A stretch of DNA of 64,000 nt, taken from positions 1-64,000 of the forward strand of contig JANRLJ010000072.1 of assembly GCA_033762735.1 (NCBI GenBank). Direction: 5' to 3'. The stretch comes from JANRLJ01 sp033762735. GTDB lineage: Bacteria; Chloroflexota; Anaerolineae; Aggregatilineales; Phototrophicaceae. The notes below the pieces were generated by a model. The model made no database searches and was not told where the DNA came from. It was given only the letters and a program-made list of their open reading frames with translations. Of this stretch, positions 38,413-45,919 are shown one piece after another (positions within the stretch are counted from its first letter, which is position 1; each line of letters begins with the position of its first letter). The position numbers were made by a program, and so were the translations under genes.

Positions 38413-39416
38413 CAGCTTACAACGCCACCCATCGCCGCCAACGCCCGCAGTCCTTGTGCCAGTGTGAGCGTTTCGGCCTCCAGCGGAGCGTCGGCCTCTA
38501 AATCCGTGCCCTCCCGTGCCGCTTTAAGCACCGCCAGCATCCGCGCCACGATTCGCGCCTGATCGACCTCACTGTAGCGGTCAAAGTTCAGTGGAAGCTG
38601 CCCATAATCGACGTATTCCAGGCCGTACAACATTTCCTCGTAGGTCTTCTTATAGGGAAGTCCGAAGTCGAAATCGAGCACATCATCACTGCTCAATGGA
38701 ATCCGTGCGGTTGGAATCGGCGCATCAACATCGAATTCAAGACTGCGGACGACGCCATGATAGACATCCGGGCGAGGCTCCACGATGGCAATGCGGTAAG
38801 GGTGGGCGTTGGCATCAACTGGCTTCCCCTTCCTTGCTCGATAGATAGGAAACTGAAAAAAGGTAGTGGCTGACTCGTGCAGGAAGTCGATTTCGAGAAA
38901 CACGATACCATTTTCGATGATCTTGCGGCGCTTATCCTGATAAGCGGCGGCATCTGAACGTCCCGGCTTATTGGAAGGCGAAAGAAGTTCAATCCAGACA
39001 ATCGGTTCGCCGCGTTCTGGCTTTTCGGGTTTAAAGGTGTAGAGGTTAATCGCGTTGTATTCTTCCGACGAGAGGGTGTCCAGCGCCAGCGCTTCGGGAA
39101 TAGATACGATCATTTCGGCGGTCGTGGGAGAGGCTGGCTGCCTGACCTGCGCCGCACGAGACAAGGCCGCATCAAAGATCGTTACGTCGGACTCCGGCGC
39201 ATCCGTCTTTTCTGCAAATCCCAGTCTGCGAATTTGCAGGGATGGCACCAGCCCTGCGATATAGCCGCGCGGGATAAGCACCGTCCGCAGCATTCCCACC
39301 AGATCAGCCAGATAGCGCATGTGGAATTCATTCCACCCGCCTTCCGCCTGCCACAGGCTGTGCAGGTGCGCGTTAATCCCCCGGTACTGATTTCTGATGC
39401 TGCGGACGGGTGCCAC
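38412..39416 (-). CDS. DUF4058 family protein, copy 2
   Basis: A 334-residue paralogue of the neighbouring gene. The GTG at 39416 (VAPVRSIRNQYRGINAHLHS), with AAGGCA just upstream, aligns with the ATG of copy 1; the frame is open further upstream to 39707, but that part overlaps the next gene antisense-frame and lacks similarity. Family motifs SDVTIFD, VWIELLSPSNKPGRSDAAAY, QDKRRKIIENGIVFLEIDFL and DRYSEVDQARIVARMLAVLK are present. Function unknown. Confidence 0.85.
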   Translation of the reverse strand: MAPVRSIRNQYRGINAHLHSLWQAEGGWNEFHMRYLADLVGMLRTVLIPRGYIAGLVPSLQIRRLGFAEKTDAPESDVTIFDAALSRAAQVRQPASPTTAEMIVSIPEALALDTLSSEEYNAINLYTFKPEKPERGEPIVWIELLSPSNKPGRSDAAAYQDKRRKIIENGIVFLEIDFLHESATTFFQFPIYRARKGKPVDANAHPYRIAIVEPRPDVYHGVVRSLEFDVDAPIPTARIPLSSDDVLDFDFGLPYKKTYEEMLYGLEYVDYGQLPLNFDRYSEVDQARIVARMLAVLKAAREGTDLEADAPLEAETLTLAQGLRALAAMGGVVS

Positions 39417-39447
39417 TGCCTTGCCCTTTTCTACCCAACAGCGCTTC

Positions 39448-39831
39448 TCAGGATGCCTGCCCAGCTTCGCCTTCGCCGACCGGCTCCTGTGAGGTGGTGA
39501 CGCTCGTCCAGTCCGGGCGGTCGCCGCGCAGATGCCCATAGACCGGATGCTCGTTGCGCAGCATATCGGTGAAGGCCAGCAGGTCGCTGATGGGCATGAA
39601 CATATAGCCCTTCTTCTTATCGACCTCAAAGATCGGCTGCGGGAACACGCTGTCCGGCGCGAGGAACAGCACATCCATCGAGAATTCGTCCCCAATGCAG
39701 CGCACAATCCCGCGAATGTTGACTTCCTGTGTGCCGAACGTCCGCTTTTCCACCTGCCGCCAGATAATCATGTACTGCTTGATCTCAAACACCGCCGTAT
39801 TGGTGGGCGGGGTGCCGGTTGGCTGCGTCAT
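39448..39831 (-). CDS. Hypothetical protein upstream of DUF4058 pair
   Basis: The 127-residue protein (MTQPTGTPPTNTAVFEIKQY, MIIWRQVEKRTFGTQEVNIR, GYMFMPISDLLAFTDMLRNE) is soluble and beta-rich with a disordered tail. AGGAGGACAGGC lies directly before the start, a strong ribosome site. It is 31 bp upstream of DUF4058 copy 2 in the same direction, so probably heads the operon 39831-37414. No family recognised. Confidence 0.7.
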   Translation of the reverse strand: MTQPTGTPPTNTAVFEIKQYMIIWRQVEKRTFGTQEVNIRGIVRCIGDEFSMDVLFLAPDSVFPQPIFEVDKKKGYMFMPISDLLAFTDMLRNEHPVYGHLRGDRPDWTSVTTSQEPVGEGEAGQAS

Positions 39832-40181
39832 GCCTGTCCTCCTGAGCCTGACCTGTGAACGTCTTCAACTATAGCGCAGAAAGCTGAGCGGGGCATTTGA
39901 GTAGTGAGTACCGAGTTGAAAGTAGCGAGTGAACAGCGATGAGCAATGAGGCGGTGCAATGGTGTCACTCAGTGGCTGCCTGTTTCAGAAACGCTGCATC
40001 CAGCGCTGTAAAAATGGATTCATAAGGAGTCAATACAACGTTTCTACCTCTCGGAATTACTGGTAATGCTGTAGGGGTAGAAACGTTTCTCGATAAGAAT
40101 AACGCCATAAAGCATGTGCAATGATGAGCATCCATGCGTTTAAGACCTCATCGCTCATTGCTAATCGCTTCCTTTACTCGC
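39832..40181. other. Intergenic region with degenerate repeats
   Basis: 350 bp without a gene. At about 39900-39950 lie gtagtgagtaccgagttg and gatgagcaatgag units of the GAG-type repeats. An imperfect inverted pair acgtttctacctctcgg (about 40038) and ggtagaaacgtttctcg (about 40074) flanks a short spacer. The right edge has catcgctcattgctaatcgc, the reverse of the GAG-type unit. Confidence 0.5.
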
Positions 40182-40649
40182 CTAGCGCACGAACGCCGCT
40201 TCCTGCCCGGCCAGCGCGTCCTGAATCCGTTCGCGGTGATGCTCCATCAGTTCGAGCGTGGCAAGTTCGTCCGGCGAGAAGTAGCCGATTTCGGTCGTCT
40301 CATCGCTCAGGCCGAGTGTGCCGCCTGTCACCGTGCCGATGAAGCACAGGGACACCAACTGCCAGCGGTTGCCGTCGGCATAGGTGATGATGCGGTGGGG
40401 CGTGGTGTAAATGCCGACCAGTCTGCCGACCTCGATATGCAGCCCGGTTTCCTCATAGACCTCGCGGGCGCAGCACTCTGGGGCGCTCTCCCCCGCGTCC
40501 ATCCGTCCACCCGGCAGGCACCACTGACCGTTATCCGTGCGGCGCGTGAGCAGAATTTTGTCCCTGGCCTCGTTGAAGATCACCGCCGCGCAGCCGACGG
40601 AGAGGCTGGCCGTCGCGCCAATGCGTTCGCCATAAAGCAGTTTCGCCAT
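40182..40649 (-). CDS. Nudix hydrolase
   Basis: The 155-residue protein carries a complete Nudix box, GGRMDAGESAPECCAREVYE followed by ETGL (consensus GX5EX7REUXEEXGU), with ILLTRRTDNGQWCLPGG before it. It would cleave nucleoside diphosphates linked to another moiety; the exact substrate cannot be told. The N-terminus (MAKLLYGERIGATASLSVGC) suggests the ADP-ribose/NADH-pyrophosphatase-like or general housekeeping subgroup. AAAAAGGATATGACACAC precedes the start. Confidence 0.93.
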   Translation of the reverse strand: MAKLLYGERIGATASLSVGCAAVIFNEARDKILLTRRTDNGQWCLPGGRMDAGESAPECCAREVYEETGLHIEVGRLVGIYTTPHRIITYADGNRWQLVSLCFIGTVTGGTLGLSDETTEIGYFSPDELATLELMEHHRERIQDALAGQEAAFVR

Positions 40650-41299
40650 TGTGTGTCATATCCTTTTTGAAGTCGCGCATCCCACAGGGTAAGTCGTCTG
40701 TCGGGGATTGACCGTTCCATTGTAGGGCACAAAGGGGATACAAAAACACGCGGTGAGACTTTCCGCGTGTGGCTTGCCGCAATGTTTTTAGGAGTTACGC
40801 AGTTGCCCTCACCCCCCGACCCCGTCTCCCGACCGCCGGCGCTAGTACACTAACAAGATGAGAAGGACCGGTGGCGTTGGTACGGGCGCAGCGCGCTGCG
40901 CCCCTACAGGTAGGCAACTTTAGATGGTCAATGTACTAGGAGAGGGGGAGAAGGCAGTTACGCGAGAACAAGTCCCTCTCCTTTGGAAGAGGGATTTAAG
41001 GGTTGTCCGGTATTGAGTTGGCGCTGTTCCGCCCTCACCCCCCACGCGAACTTGTTCGCGCCCCCTCTTCCAACCGCTGACGCTAGGAGAGGGGGAGAAG
41101 GCCAGGGAAGCGTGTTAAGTCCCTCTCCCTGAGGGAGAGCGCCTCTTGCAGAGGGATTTAGGGTGAGGGCAAATGAGCCGTTGTGAACTTTCATAACTCC
41201 TTTTAGAGTACCGGACAACGCTATTTATAGTCCCTTTAGTGGACTTGTCTTTGCGCGAACGAAGTTCGCACGCAGCCTGATGCTTTAGCATCTGGCGGG
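40650..41299. repeat. Dense cluster of hairpin repeats
   Basis: 650 bp without a gene. It contains two units of the GTTGCCCTCACCCCCC...GAGAGGGGGAGAAGG family (about 40801-40995 and 41033-41180), the first interrupted by the 90-bp MITE; a GCGAACTTGTTCGCG hairpin (about 41045-41060); and a AGTCCC...GATGCTTTAGCATC unit (about 41230-41298) related to the tandem duplication at 12065. The last of these abuts a truncated toxin gene. Confidence 0.75.
40846..40935 (+). mobile_element. MITE family 2, copy 2 (90 bp, TSD CTAG), nested in a repeat
   Basis: Ends TACACTAACAAGATG and GATGGTCAATGTA, flanked on both sides by CTAG (40842-40845 and 40936-40939). The interior matches copy 1 at 3275-3364. It interrupts a ccgaccgccggcg...gctaggagaggggg hairpin; the same hairpin with a single CTAG (gacgctaggagagggggag) is present uninterrupted near 41079-41100, so the insertion event is directly visible. 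Confidence 0.85.
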
Positions 41300-41355
41300 A
41301 AACACAGATTGTAATTGGATAAAGTTGAGATAAAGTAGTTGCTGTCGATCAGCAT
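41300..41355 (-). pseudogene. Truncated PIN-toxin remnant
   Basis: Reading leftward from the ATG at 41355 gives MLIDSNYFISTLSNYNLCFP, which looks like the first strand of a PIN-domain toxin (LIDSN with the conserved Asp). The coding sequence then runs into the GATGCTTTAGCATC repeat and is lost. It lies just downstream of a broken antitoxin gene. Confidence 0.45.
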
Positions 41356-41372
41356 GGTCGTTCCGTCATGCC

Positions 41373-41654
41373 CTATTCATCGGCGCGTTTCTGATAATCT
41401 TCCCACAGCATTTGCTCCAGAATGGCATCTGCATTTTCAGACAAATCAGCGTCACCCTGAAAATGCAGCGCCCGCGCCATTTCCGCCATCATCAGCAGCG
41501 GATTCTCAATGGGCGCTTCCCCGTTCTGCATCGCTGCTGCCGGAACTTGCGCCCCAAGCAGTTTCTCGACGACTGCTTCCGCCGTCGTCTGCTATGCCTC
41601 GGCCAGCGCTTGCAGCCGTTCCGCGATTTCGCCCCGCAGTTTGATCTCGACCAT
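41373..41654 (-). pseudogene. Antitoxin-like gene with an internal amber stop
   Basis: From ATG 41654 (GAGGAGCGAGCGAA upstream) the frame reads MVEIKLRGEIAERLQALAEA, then TAG, then QTTAEAVVEKLLGAQVPAAA and on to YQKRADE and stop at 41373, 94 codons in all. The protein looks like a small ribbon-helix-helix or helical antitoxin. One base change would restore it. With the toxin cut off downstream, the locus is a decayed toxin-antitoxin pair. Confidence 0.65.
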
Positions 41655-41754
41655 TTCGCTCGCTCCTCATACGTCCTGTCATGTATTTTAGCACGGTGGA
41701 GACAAAGGCCTCTCGCATCAATGCTATAATCAGGCGAAAAGGGTCGAGGGTGCT

Positions 41755-42510
41755 ATGCCTCTCCATGCGCGGCGCAACCTGTATCGCGGGGTGAACGCCC
41801 ATCTGCACAGCCGCCTACAGCACGAACCGGGCGGCTGGAAAGTCTTTCACAACAAGCATATCGGCGACCTGGCGGAAGCGCTGGACGCGCAGCTTCCCCC
41901 CGGCTATGAGGTCGGCCTGACGAAATCGCTTCAGATCGTCGAGATTCATCCCGACATAGAAGACACCTATCTGACCTCGCTTGAAGTTCGCTACCTGCTG
42001 GATGATGACGCGCCGGGGGTGCCTGTGGTGCGGATTGAACTGCTTTCCCCCACCAACAAACCGCCGGGCGATGGCTATCTGCAATATCGGGAAAAGCGCA
42101 GCGCGTTTGTGCAGGATGGCTTTCCGCTGCTGGAAATCGACTATCTGCATGAAACGCGAACCCCGCTGCGGCGCGTCCCCAGCTATCCGGACCGTGAGCC
42201 TGAATCGCATCCCTATCTGATCGCCATCACGGACCCCCGCCCCACGCCAGAACAGGGCGAGACGCGCATCTACGGCTTCGATGTCGATCAGCCGATCCCG
42301 GTAGTGGAACTTCCGCTGGCGGGGGATGACCGCCTGCCGTTTGATTTCGGCGCGGTGTATGATCGCACGTTCGAGAGCCTTGGCTACTTCGGCAACCGCG
42401 TCGATTATGCGGTCGAACCGGAGGCGATGGACAGGTATTCGCCCTCAGATCAGGCACGAATCAGGGCGCGAATGGCGGCGGTGCAAGCCGCGTTTGATGT
42501 GCCAAAATAA
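41755..42510 (+). CDS. DUF4058 family protein, copy 3 (short form)
   Basis: A 251-residue member of the same family as the genes at 37414 and 38412: RRNLYRGVNAHLHSRLQHEP, EVRYLLDDDAPGVPVVRIEL, LSPTNKPPGDGYLQYREKRS, FPLLEIDYLHETRTPLRRVP, DRYSPSDQARIRARMAAVQA. It lacks about 80 residues compared with the others, mostly in the central ESDVTIYD region. It is encoded on the opposite strand and is not part of the pair. Function unknown. Confidence 0.85.
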   Translation: MPLHARRNLYRGVNAHLHSRLQHEPGGWKVFHNKHIGDLAEALDAQLPPGYEVGLTKSLQIVEIHPDIEDTYLTSLEVRYLLDDDAPGVPVVRIELLSPTNKPPGDGYLQYREKRSAFVQDGFPLLEIDYLHETRTPLRRVPSYPDREPESHPYLIAITDPRPTPEQGETRIYGFDVDQPIPVVELPLAGDDRLPFDFGAVYDRTFESLGYFGNRVDYAVEPEAMDRYSPSDQARIRARMAAVQAAFDVPK

Positions 42511-42548
42511 GCTATAATTTGCCGTAAAGCAGCAATGAGGAATAAAAC

Positions 42549-42842
42549 ATGGCACGAGTGTTATCGCGTTTACTGGCGCTGAGCCTGTTGGTCATCGCCC
42601 TGCTGTGGGCATACAGCCGCAATCGCATGACCAGGGAAGAGCATGAAGCAGTGAAACAGGCTGAAGCGGCACGAAATCTGGCGGAATATTATTACAGACA
42701 TCCCTCGCGCAAGGCAGAACATGAAGCCTCTGAGCGTGACTGGGACGCATGGTACAACAGTGAAGACAGCGCCGACTTCCGCAAATGGGAAGCAGATTTG
42801 AACGCCAAAGATGTGATGCGGGATGCAATTGAGAGGGTGTAG
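42549..42842 (+). CDS. Small membrane-anchored protein, tandem copy 1
   Basis: The 97-residue protein has an N-terminal membrane segment (LSRLLALSLLVIALLWAYSR), then a charged helical tail (AVKQAEAARNLAEYYYRHPS, ASERDWDAWYNSEDSADFRK). The next gene is a paralogue with an almost identical DNA segment over the membrane part. Likely topology is N-in with a cytoplasmic or external helical tail; the Arg-rich flank SRNRMTR after the segment favours a cytoplasmic tail. Unknown function. Confidence 0.75.
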   Translation: MARVLSRLLALSLLVIALLWAYSRNRMTREEHEAVKQAEAARNLAEYYYRHPSRKAEHEASERDWDAWYNSEDSADFRKWEADLNAKDVMRDAIERV

Positions 42843-42848
42843 GATCAA

Positions 42849-43151
42849 ATGCAGCGAATATTAAGTCGTTTACTGGCGCTGAGCCTGTTGGCTATCGCCC
42901 TGCTGTGGGCATACAGTCGCAATCGCATGACCCGCGATGAAGTGGAAGCCCTGCAAAAACAGGAGGCGCGTGTGCGTGAGGCTGAATATTATCGCAAACA
43001 TCCTTCCCGCAAGGCGGCCAAAGAAGAACGCGACCGTGAGTACGACGAATGGATGAATTCTCTCGAAGGGCAGCAAATCGCTGCGATGACTGCGCGTTAT
43101 CTGACAACGGAAGATTTTGAAGACGCGATTGAAAGCGCCATTACTCACTAA
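42849..43151 (+). CDS. Small membrane-anchored protein, tandem copy 2
   Basis: A 100-residue paralogue of the preceding gene: LSRLLALSLLAIALLWAYSR, NRMTRDEVEALQKQEARVRE, EYYRKHPSRKAAKEERDREY. It starts 6 bp after the first gene ends, so they form one operon. The N-terminal DNA is nearly identical, but the tails differ, suggesting recent duplication with divergence or conversion of the front part. Confidence 0.75.
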   Translation: MQRILSRLLALSLLAIALLWAYSRNRMTRDEVEALQKQEARVREAEYYRKHPSRKAAKEERDREYDEWMNSLEGQQIAAMTARYLTTEDFEDAIESAITH

Positions 43152-43304
43152 AGATTTTGGCTCAAGTGGATAGATAGCGCTGGACACGGCGCGTCGTATC
43201 CCTACAGAAATATGTTTTTTTGATATTCTGAATTCTTGGCGTTCTCGGCGTCCTGGCGGTTAAAATCCTCTTTTCTTATGCTTAACCAATCCCAAAGATA
43301 AAAC

Positions 43305-44192
43305 ATGATGACACCCAACCTGATCGTCAGCACGGCATGGCTGGCCGAACACCTGACCGACCCGAACGTTCGTATCGTGGATATTCGCGGGCATGTCGCC
43401 CCGGCCAGCGACCCACTGCCCCATTACTTCGCCCACCGAGCCGACTATGACCGCAGCCACATCCCCGGCGCGGTCTTCGTGGATTGGGTGCGCGACATCA
43501 CCGACCCCGACAGCCCCAACGGGACACAGATCGCGAAGCCGGACGCTTTCGCCGCGCTGATGAATACGCTGGCAATCGGCGACGACACGCTGGTGGTGGC
43601 CTATGATGACGCGGGCGGGATGTTCGCGGCGCGGCTGTGGTGGGCGCTGAACTATTACGGCCATGAGCAGGTTGTCGTGGTGGATGGCGGCTGGCAGCGC
43701 TGGACAGCGGAAGGCCGCCCGACCACCGCCGATGTGGTTGTGGCACAGTTCCCCCCCGCGACTCCGCGCACGACCTTTACCCCGCGCCCCAACCCGGCTA
43801 TCCGGCGCACCATCGAGCAGGTGGCGGAAATGGTCGAAGCGGGCAGCCCAGCCCTCATCGACGTGCGGACTCCGGCAGAGTTCAACGGGCAGGCCTCACG
43901 GGCACGGCGCGGCGGCCACATCCCCGGCGCGATCAACCTCCCACGCGGTGAACTGGTCAACCCCGACGGCACCTTCCCCGGCGCGGCGCAGCTTCGGGCC
44001 AAGTTTGAAGCGGCGGGCGTCATCCCGGCAGGTATCGACCCCGACGAGGAAGAAGTCGTGCTGTACTGCAACGGCGGTGTCTCCGCCAGTTATGGCCTGC
44101 TGGCGCTGCGAGCGGCGGGCTACGTAGGCGGCGCAGTCTATGACGGAAGCTGGAAGGAATGGGGCAACGACGAGACGCGCCCGATTGAGTAA
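43305..44192 (+). CDS. Thiosulfate/3-mercaptopyruvate sulfurtransferase (two rhodanese domains)
   Basis: A 295-residue tandem rhodanese. The inactive N-terminal domain has VRIVDIRGH, DRSHIPGAVFVDW and VVAYDDAGGMFAARLWWAL. The C-terminal one has ALIDVRTPAEF, GHIPGAINLPRGE and the active loop VVLYCNGGVSASYGL with the catalytic Cys. The CNGGVSA loop is closer to thiosulfate than to mercaptopyruvate types, but assignment is uncertain. It moves sulfane sulfur to cyanide or another thiol acceptor. Two ATGs (43305, 43308) are possible starts. Confidence 0.93.
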   Translation: MMTPNLIVSTAWLAEHLTDPNVRIVDIRGHVAPASDPLPHYFAHRADYDRSHIPGAVFVDWVRDITDPDSPNGTQIAKPDAFAALMNTLAIGDDTLVVAYDDAGGMFAARLWWALNYYGHEQVVVVDGGWQRWTAEGRPTTADVVVAQFPPATPRTTFTPRPNPAIRRTIEQVAEMVEAGSPALIDVRTPAEFNGQASRARRGGHIPGAINLPRGELVNPDGTFPGAAQLRAKFEAAGVIPAGIDPDEEEVVLYCNGGVSASYGLLALRAAGYVGGAVYDGSWKEWGNDETRPIE

Positions 44193-44281
44193 CTGGTGAA
44201 TAGGGTTTATGCTTCCGTAAGACCCTCTGTGCGCTGATTGTCCAGAGGGCATCAGGCCGATCTCAGAGAAAGCTGTCGCAG

Positions 44282-45190
44282 ATGCCGCTGGCTGCTCCCC
44301 TTCAATCGCATGTGATGCAAGCCGACTCCGCCTTTATCACCAACGCCAGCAGCGCGGCGCTGAACTGGCGTGAAGTGCTGGTGGAGCATGTTGTGCTGCG
44401 CAGCAGTGAATTGTACGTGCCGCGCCTGGACGATCACCTGATCTGCATGGTGCTTGACCGTGACTATGGGCTGGAACAGAAGCGCAACGGCCAGACCTTC
44501 CGCCACACGTTTCAGCCGGGGCAGGCGCAGGTACTCCCGATGGAAACGTCGGGCTGGTGGCGCAGCGACAAGGACGTGCATCTGCTGCACCTGCAATTCA
44601 CGCACGACTTTATCCAGCACGTCGCCGCCGAAGTCACCCCGCACGACCCGGCACTGGTCGAACTCCACGACCATTTTCTGATCGAGGATGCGCAGCTCCA
44701 GCATCTTGGCCTGACGCTGCTGCGTGAACTGGAAGAAGGCGGCAGCAGCGGGCACCTGTTCAGCGGCGCACTGGCGACGGCCATCGCCACCCGCCTGCTC
44801 ACGAAATATGGATCTGTCAAACCCCGTGCCCTGCCTGAGCACGGCGGTGGCCTTTCCCGTGCAGCCCTGCGGCGGGTGCTGGATTACATCCACGACCATC
44901 TGGCGGAAGACATCTCCGCCGCGTCGCTGGCCGCGCAGCTTCATCTGAGCGTCAGCCATTTCAACGCGGTCTTCAAGGCCAGCGTCGGCGCTGCCCCCTA
45001 TCAGTATGTGCTGATGCAGCGTGTCGAACGGGCGCGGCAGCTTCTTCTGGAGGGCGATCTCTCCCCTGCCCAGGCTGCCGCTGCCGTCGGCTTCTATGAC
45101 CAGAGCCACCTCACCCGGCACATGAGCCGTCTGCTGGGCGTGACCCCGGCGGCCTTGCAGCGCCAGCGAATCCTCCAAAGCCAGCGTTGA
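44282..45190 (+). CDS. AraC-family transcriptional regulator
   Basis: The 302-residue protein has an N-terminal cupin-like sensory part (about 20-180) and a C-terminal double helix-turn-helix: LDYIHDHLAEDISAASLAAQ, LHLSVSHFNAVFKASVGAAP, YQYVLMQRVERARQLLLEGD, SPAQAAAAVGFYDQSHLTRH. This is the AraC/XylS DNA-binding domain. The VOC gene starts 113 bp downstream in the same direction and could be its target or operon partner. Effector unknown. Confidence 0.92.
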   Translation: MPLAAPLQSHVMQADSAFITNASSAALNWREVLVEHVVLRSSELYVPRLDDHLICMVLDRDYGLEQKRNGQTFRHTFQPGQAQVLPMETSGWWRSDKDVHLLHLQFTHDFIQHVAAEVTPHDPALVELHDHFLIEDAQLQHLGLTLLRELEEGGSSGHLFSGALATAIATRLLTKYGSVKPRALPEHGGGLSRAALRRVLDYIHDHLAEDISAASLAAQLHLSVSHFNAVFKASVGAAPYQYVLMQRVERARQLLLEGDLSPAQAAAAVGFYDQSHLTRHMSRLLGVTPAALQRQRILQSQR

Positions 45191-45302
45191 ATCGTCCAAG
45201 CCTTTGTCCCGGCTTCGGCCTACCATAAGCAGTATCAACCGCCGCCTGAACTGTACAGGCGGCACAGCTTACCGGACAGCACGAGACGAAGGAGCAGTCG
45301 AG

Positions 45303-45668
45303 ATGAAAAACGCGATCAATTGGGTGGAGATTCCGGCGGTCGATATTCACCGCGCGGCGGCCTTTTACAGCAAGCTGTACGACCGGGAACTGGGGGTGAT
45401 CGAAGGTGGTGCACGGCGACTGGTGCTTCTGCCCTATGAGGAAGGCGGCGTGGGGGCATCGCTCAACCAGACCGAGAACTTCCCGCCGGGGGATAAAGGC
45501 CCACTGGTGTATCTGAACGCCGGGGAAGACCTTACGCCCATGCTCAACCGGGTGGAAGCGGCGGGCGGGCAGATCATCACCGCCAAAAGCGACCTGGGCG
45601 GCACAGGATTCTATGCCATGTTCCGCGACAGCGAGGGGAATGTCGTCGCGCTGATGTCGTCGCACTGA
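45303..45668 (+). CDS. VOC-family (glyoxalase/bleomycin resistance-like) protein
   Basis: The 121-residue protein, from ATG 45303 after GAAGGAGCAGTCGAG, has the paired beta-alpha-beta-beta-beta modules of the vicinal oxygen chelate fold: INWVEIPAVDIHRAAAFYSK, GPLVYLNAGEDLTPMLNRVE, GFYAMFRDSEGNVVALMSSH. The last is the typical F.D.EGN..AL end. It may bind a metal or small molecule; many members of this subgroup lack a known activity. The AraC-type gene just upstream often accompanies such proteins. Confidence 0.9.
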   Translation: MKNAINWVEIPAVDIHRAAAFYSKLYDRELGVIEGGARRLVLLPYEEGGVGASLNQTENFPPGDKGPLVYLNAGEDLTPMLNRVEAAGGQIITAKSDLGGTGFYAMFRDSEGNVVALMSSH

Positions 45669-45691
45669 TGTCTGCGCGGTAAGGGCTGGAC

Positions 45692-45722
45692 AAAAAAGGG
45701 GGACATCGCAAAGGATGTCCCC
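45692..45722 (-). terminator. Intrinsic terminator for the minus-strand gene at 45920-47218
   Basis: On the minus strand, GGGGACATCC (45722 leftward), loop and GATGTCCCC form a 9-bp stem followed by CTTTTTT (45697-45692). It lies about 200 bp past the stop of the DUF7282-like gene, with a MITE in between. Confidence 0.75.
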
Positions 45723-45728
45723 ACAAGC

Positions 45729-45904
45729 AGCCTCAGTTTTGGATAGGTGTTGTGGCAGAAACCCCACCCCTAAATCCCCTCCCCATTGCATAGAGAGGGG
45801 ACTTAAAGAACCGTTCTAACCTGTCCTGCTCCCCCTCTCTACATAGTGGAGAGGAGGCTGGGGGGTGAGGAATGCGTTGTGAGGCGCTATCCGAAACTCA
45901 GGTT
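45729..45904 (-). mobile_element. MITE family 1, copy 2 (176 bp, TSD AAGC)
   Basis: This is the inverted copy of 3006-3180, with the left end AGCCTCAGTTTTGGATAG and the right end CTATCCGAAACTCAGGTT. The direct repeat AAGC flanks it at 45725-45728 and 45905-45908. The two internal hairpins and the spacer ctttaagtcccctctc/ggttctaacctgtcctg are conserved in inverted order. Confidence 0.87.
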
Positions 45905-45919
45905 AAGCATGTATTTCAA

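Noticed and set aside
39417..39707. Extension of DUF4058 copy 2 upstream to 39707
   Set aside because: The extra 97 residues are Cys/Arg/Ser-rich and run in another frame over the real gene at 39448-39831; the GTG at 39416 matches the start of copy 1.
40801..41185. CRISPR array
   Set aside because: The repeats are palindromic, irregularly spaced and variable, without uniform spacers; they are dispersed hairpin repeats. No cas genes are in the window.
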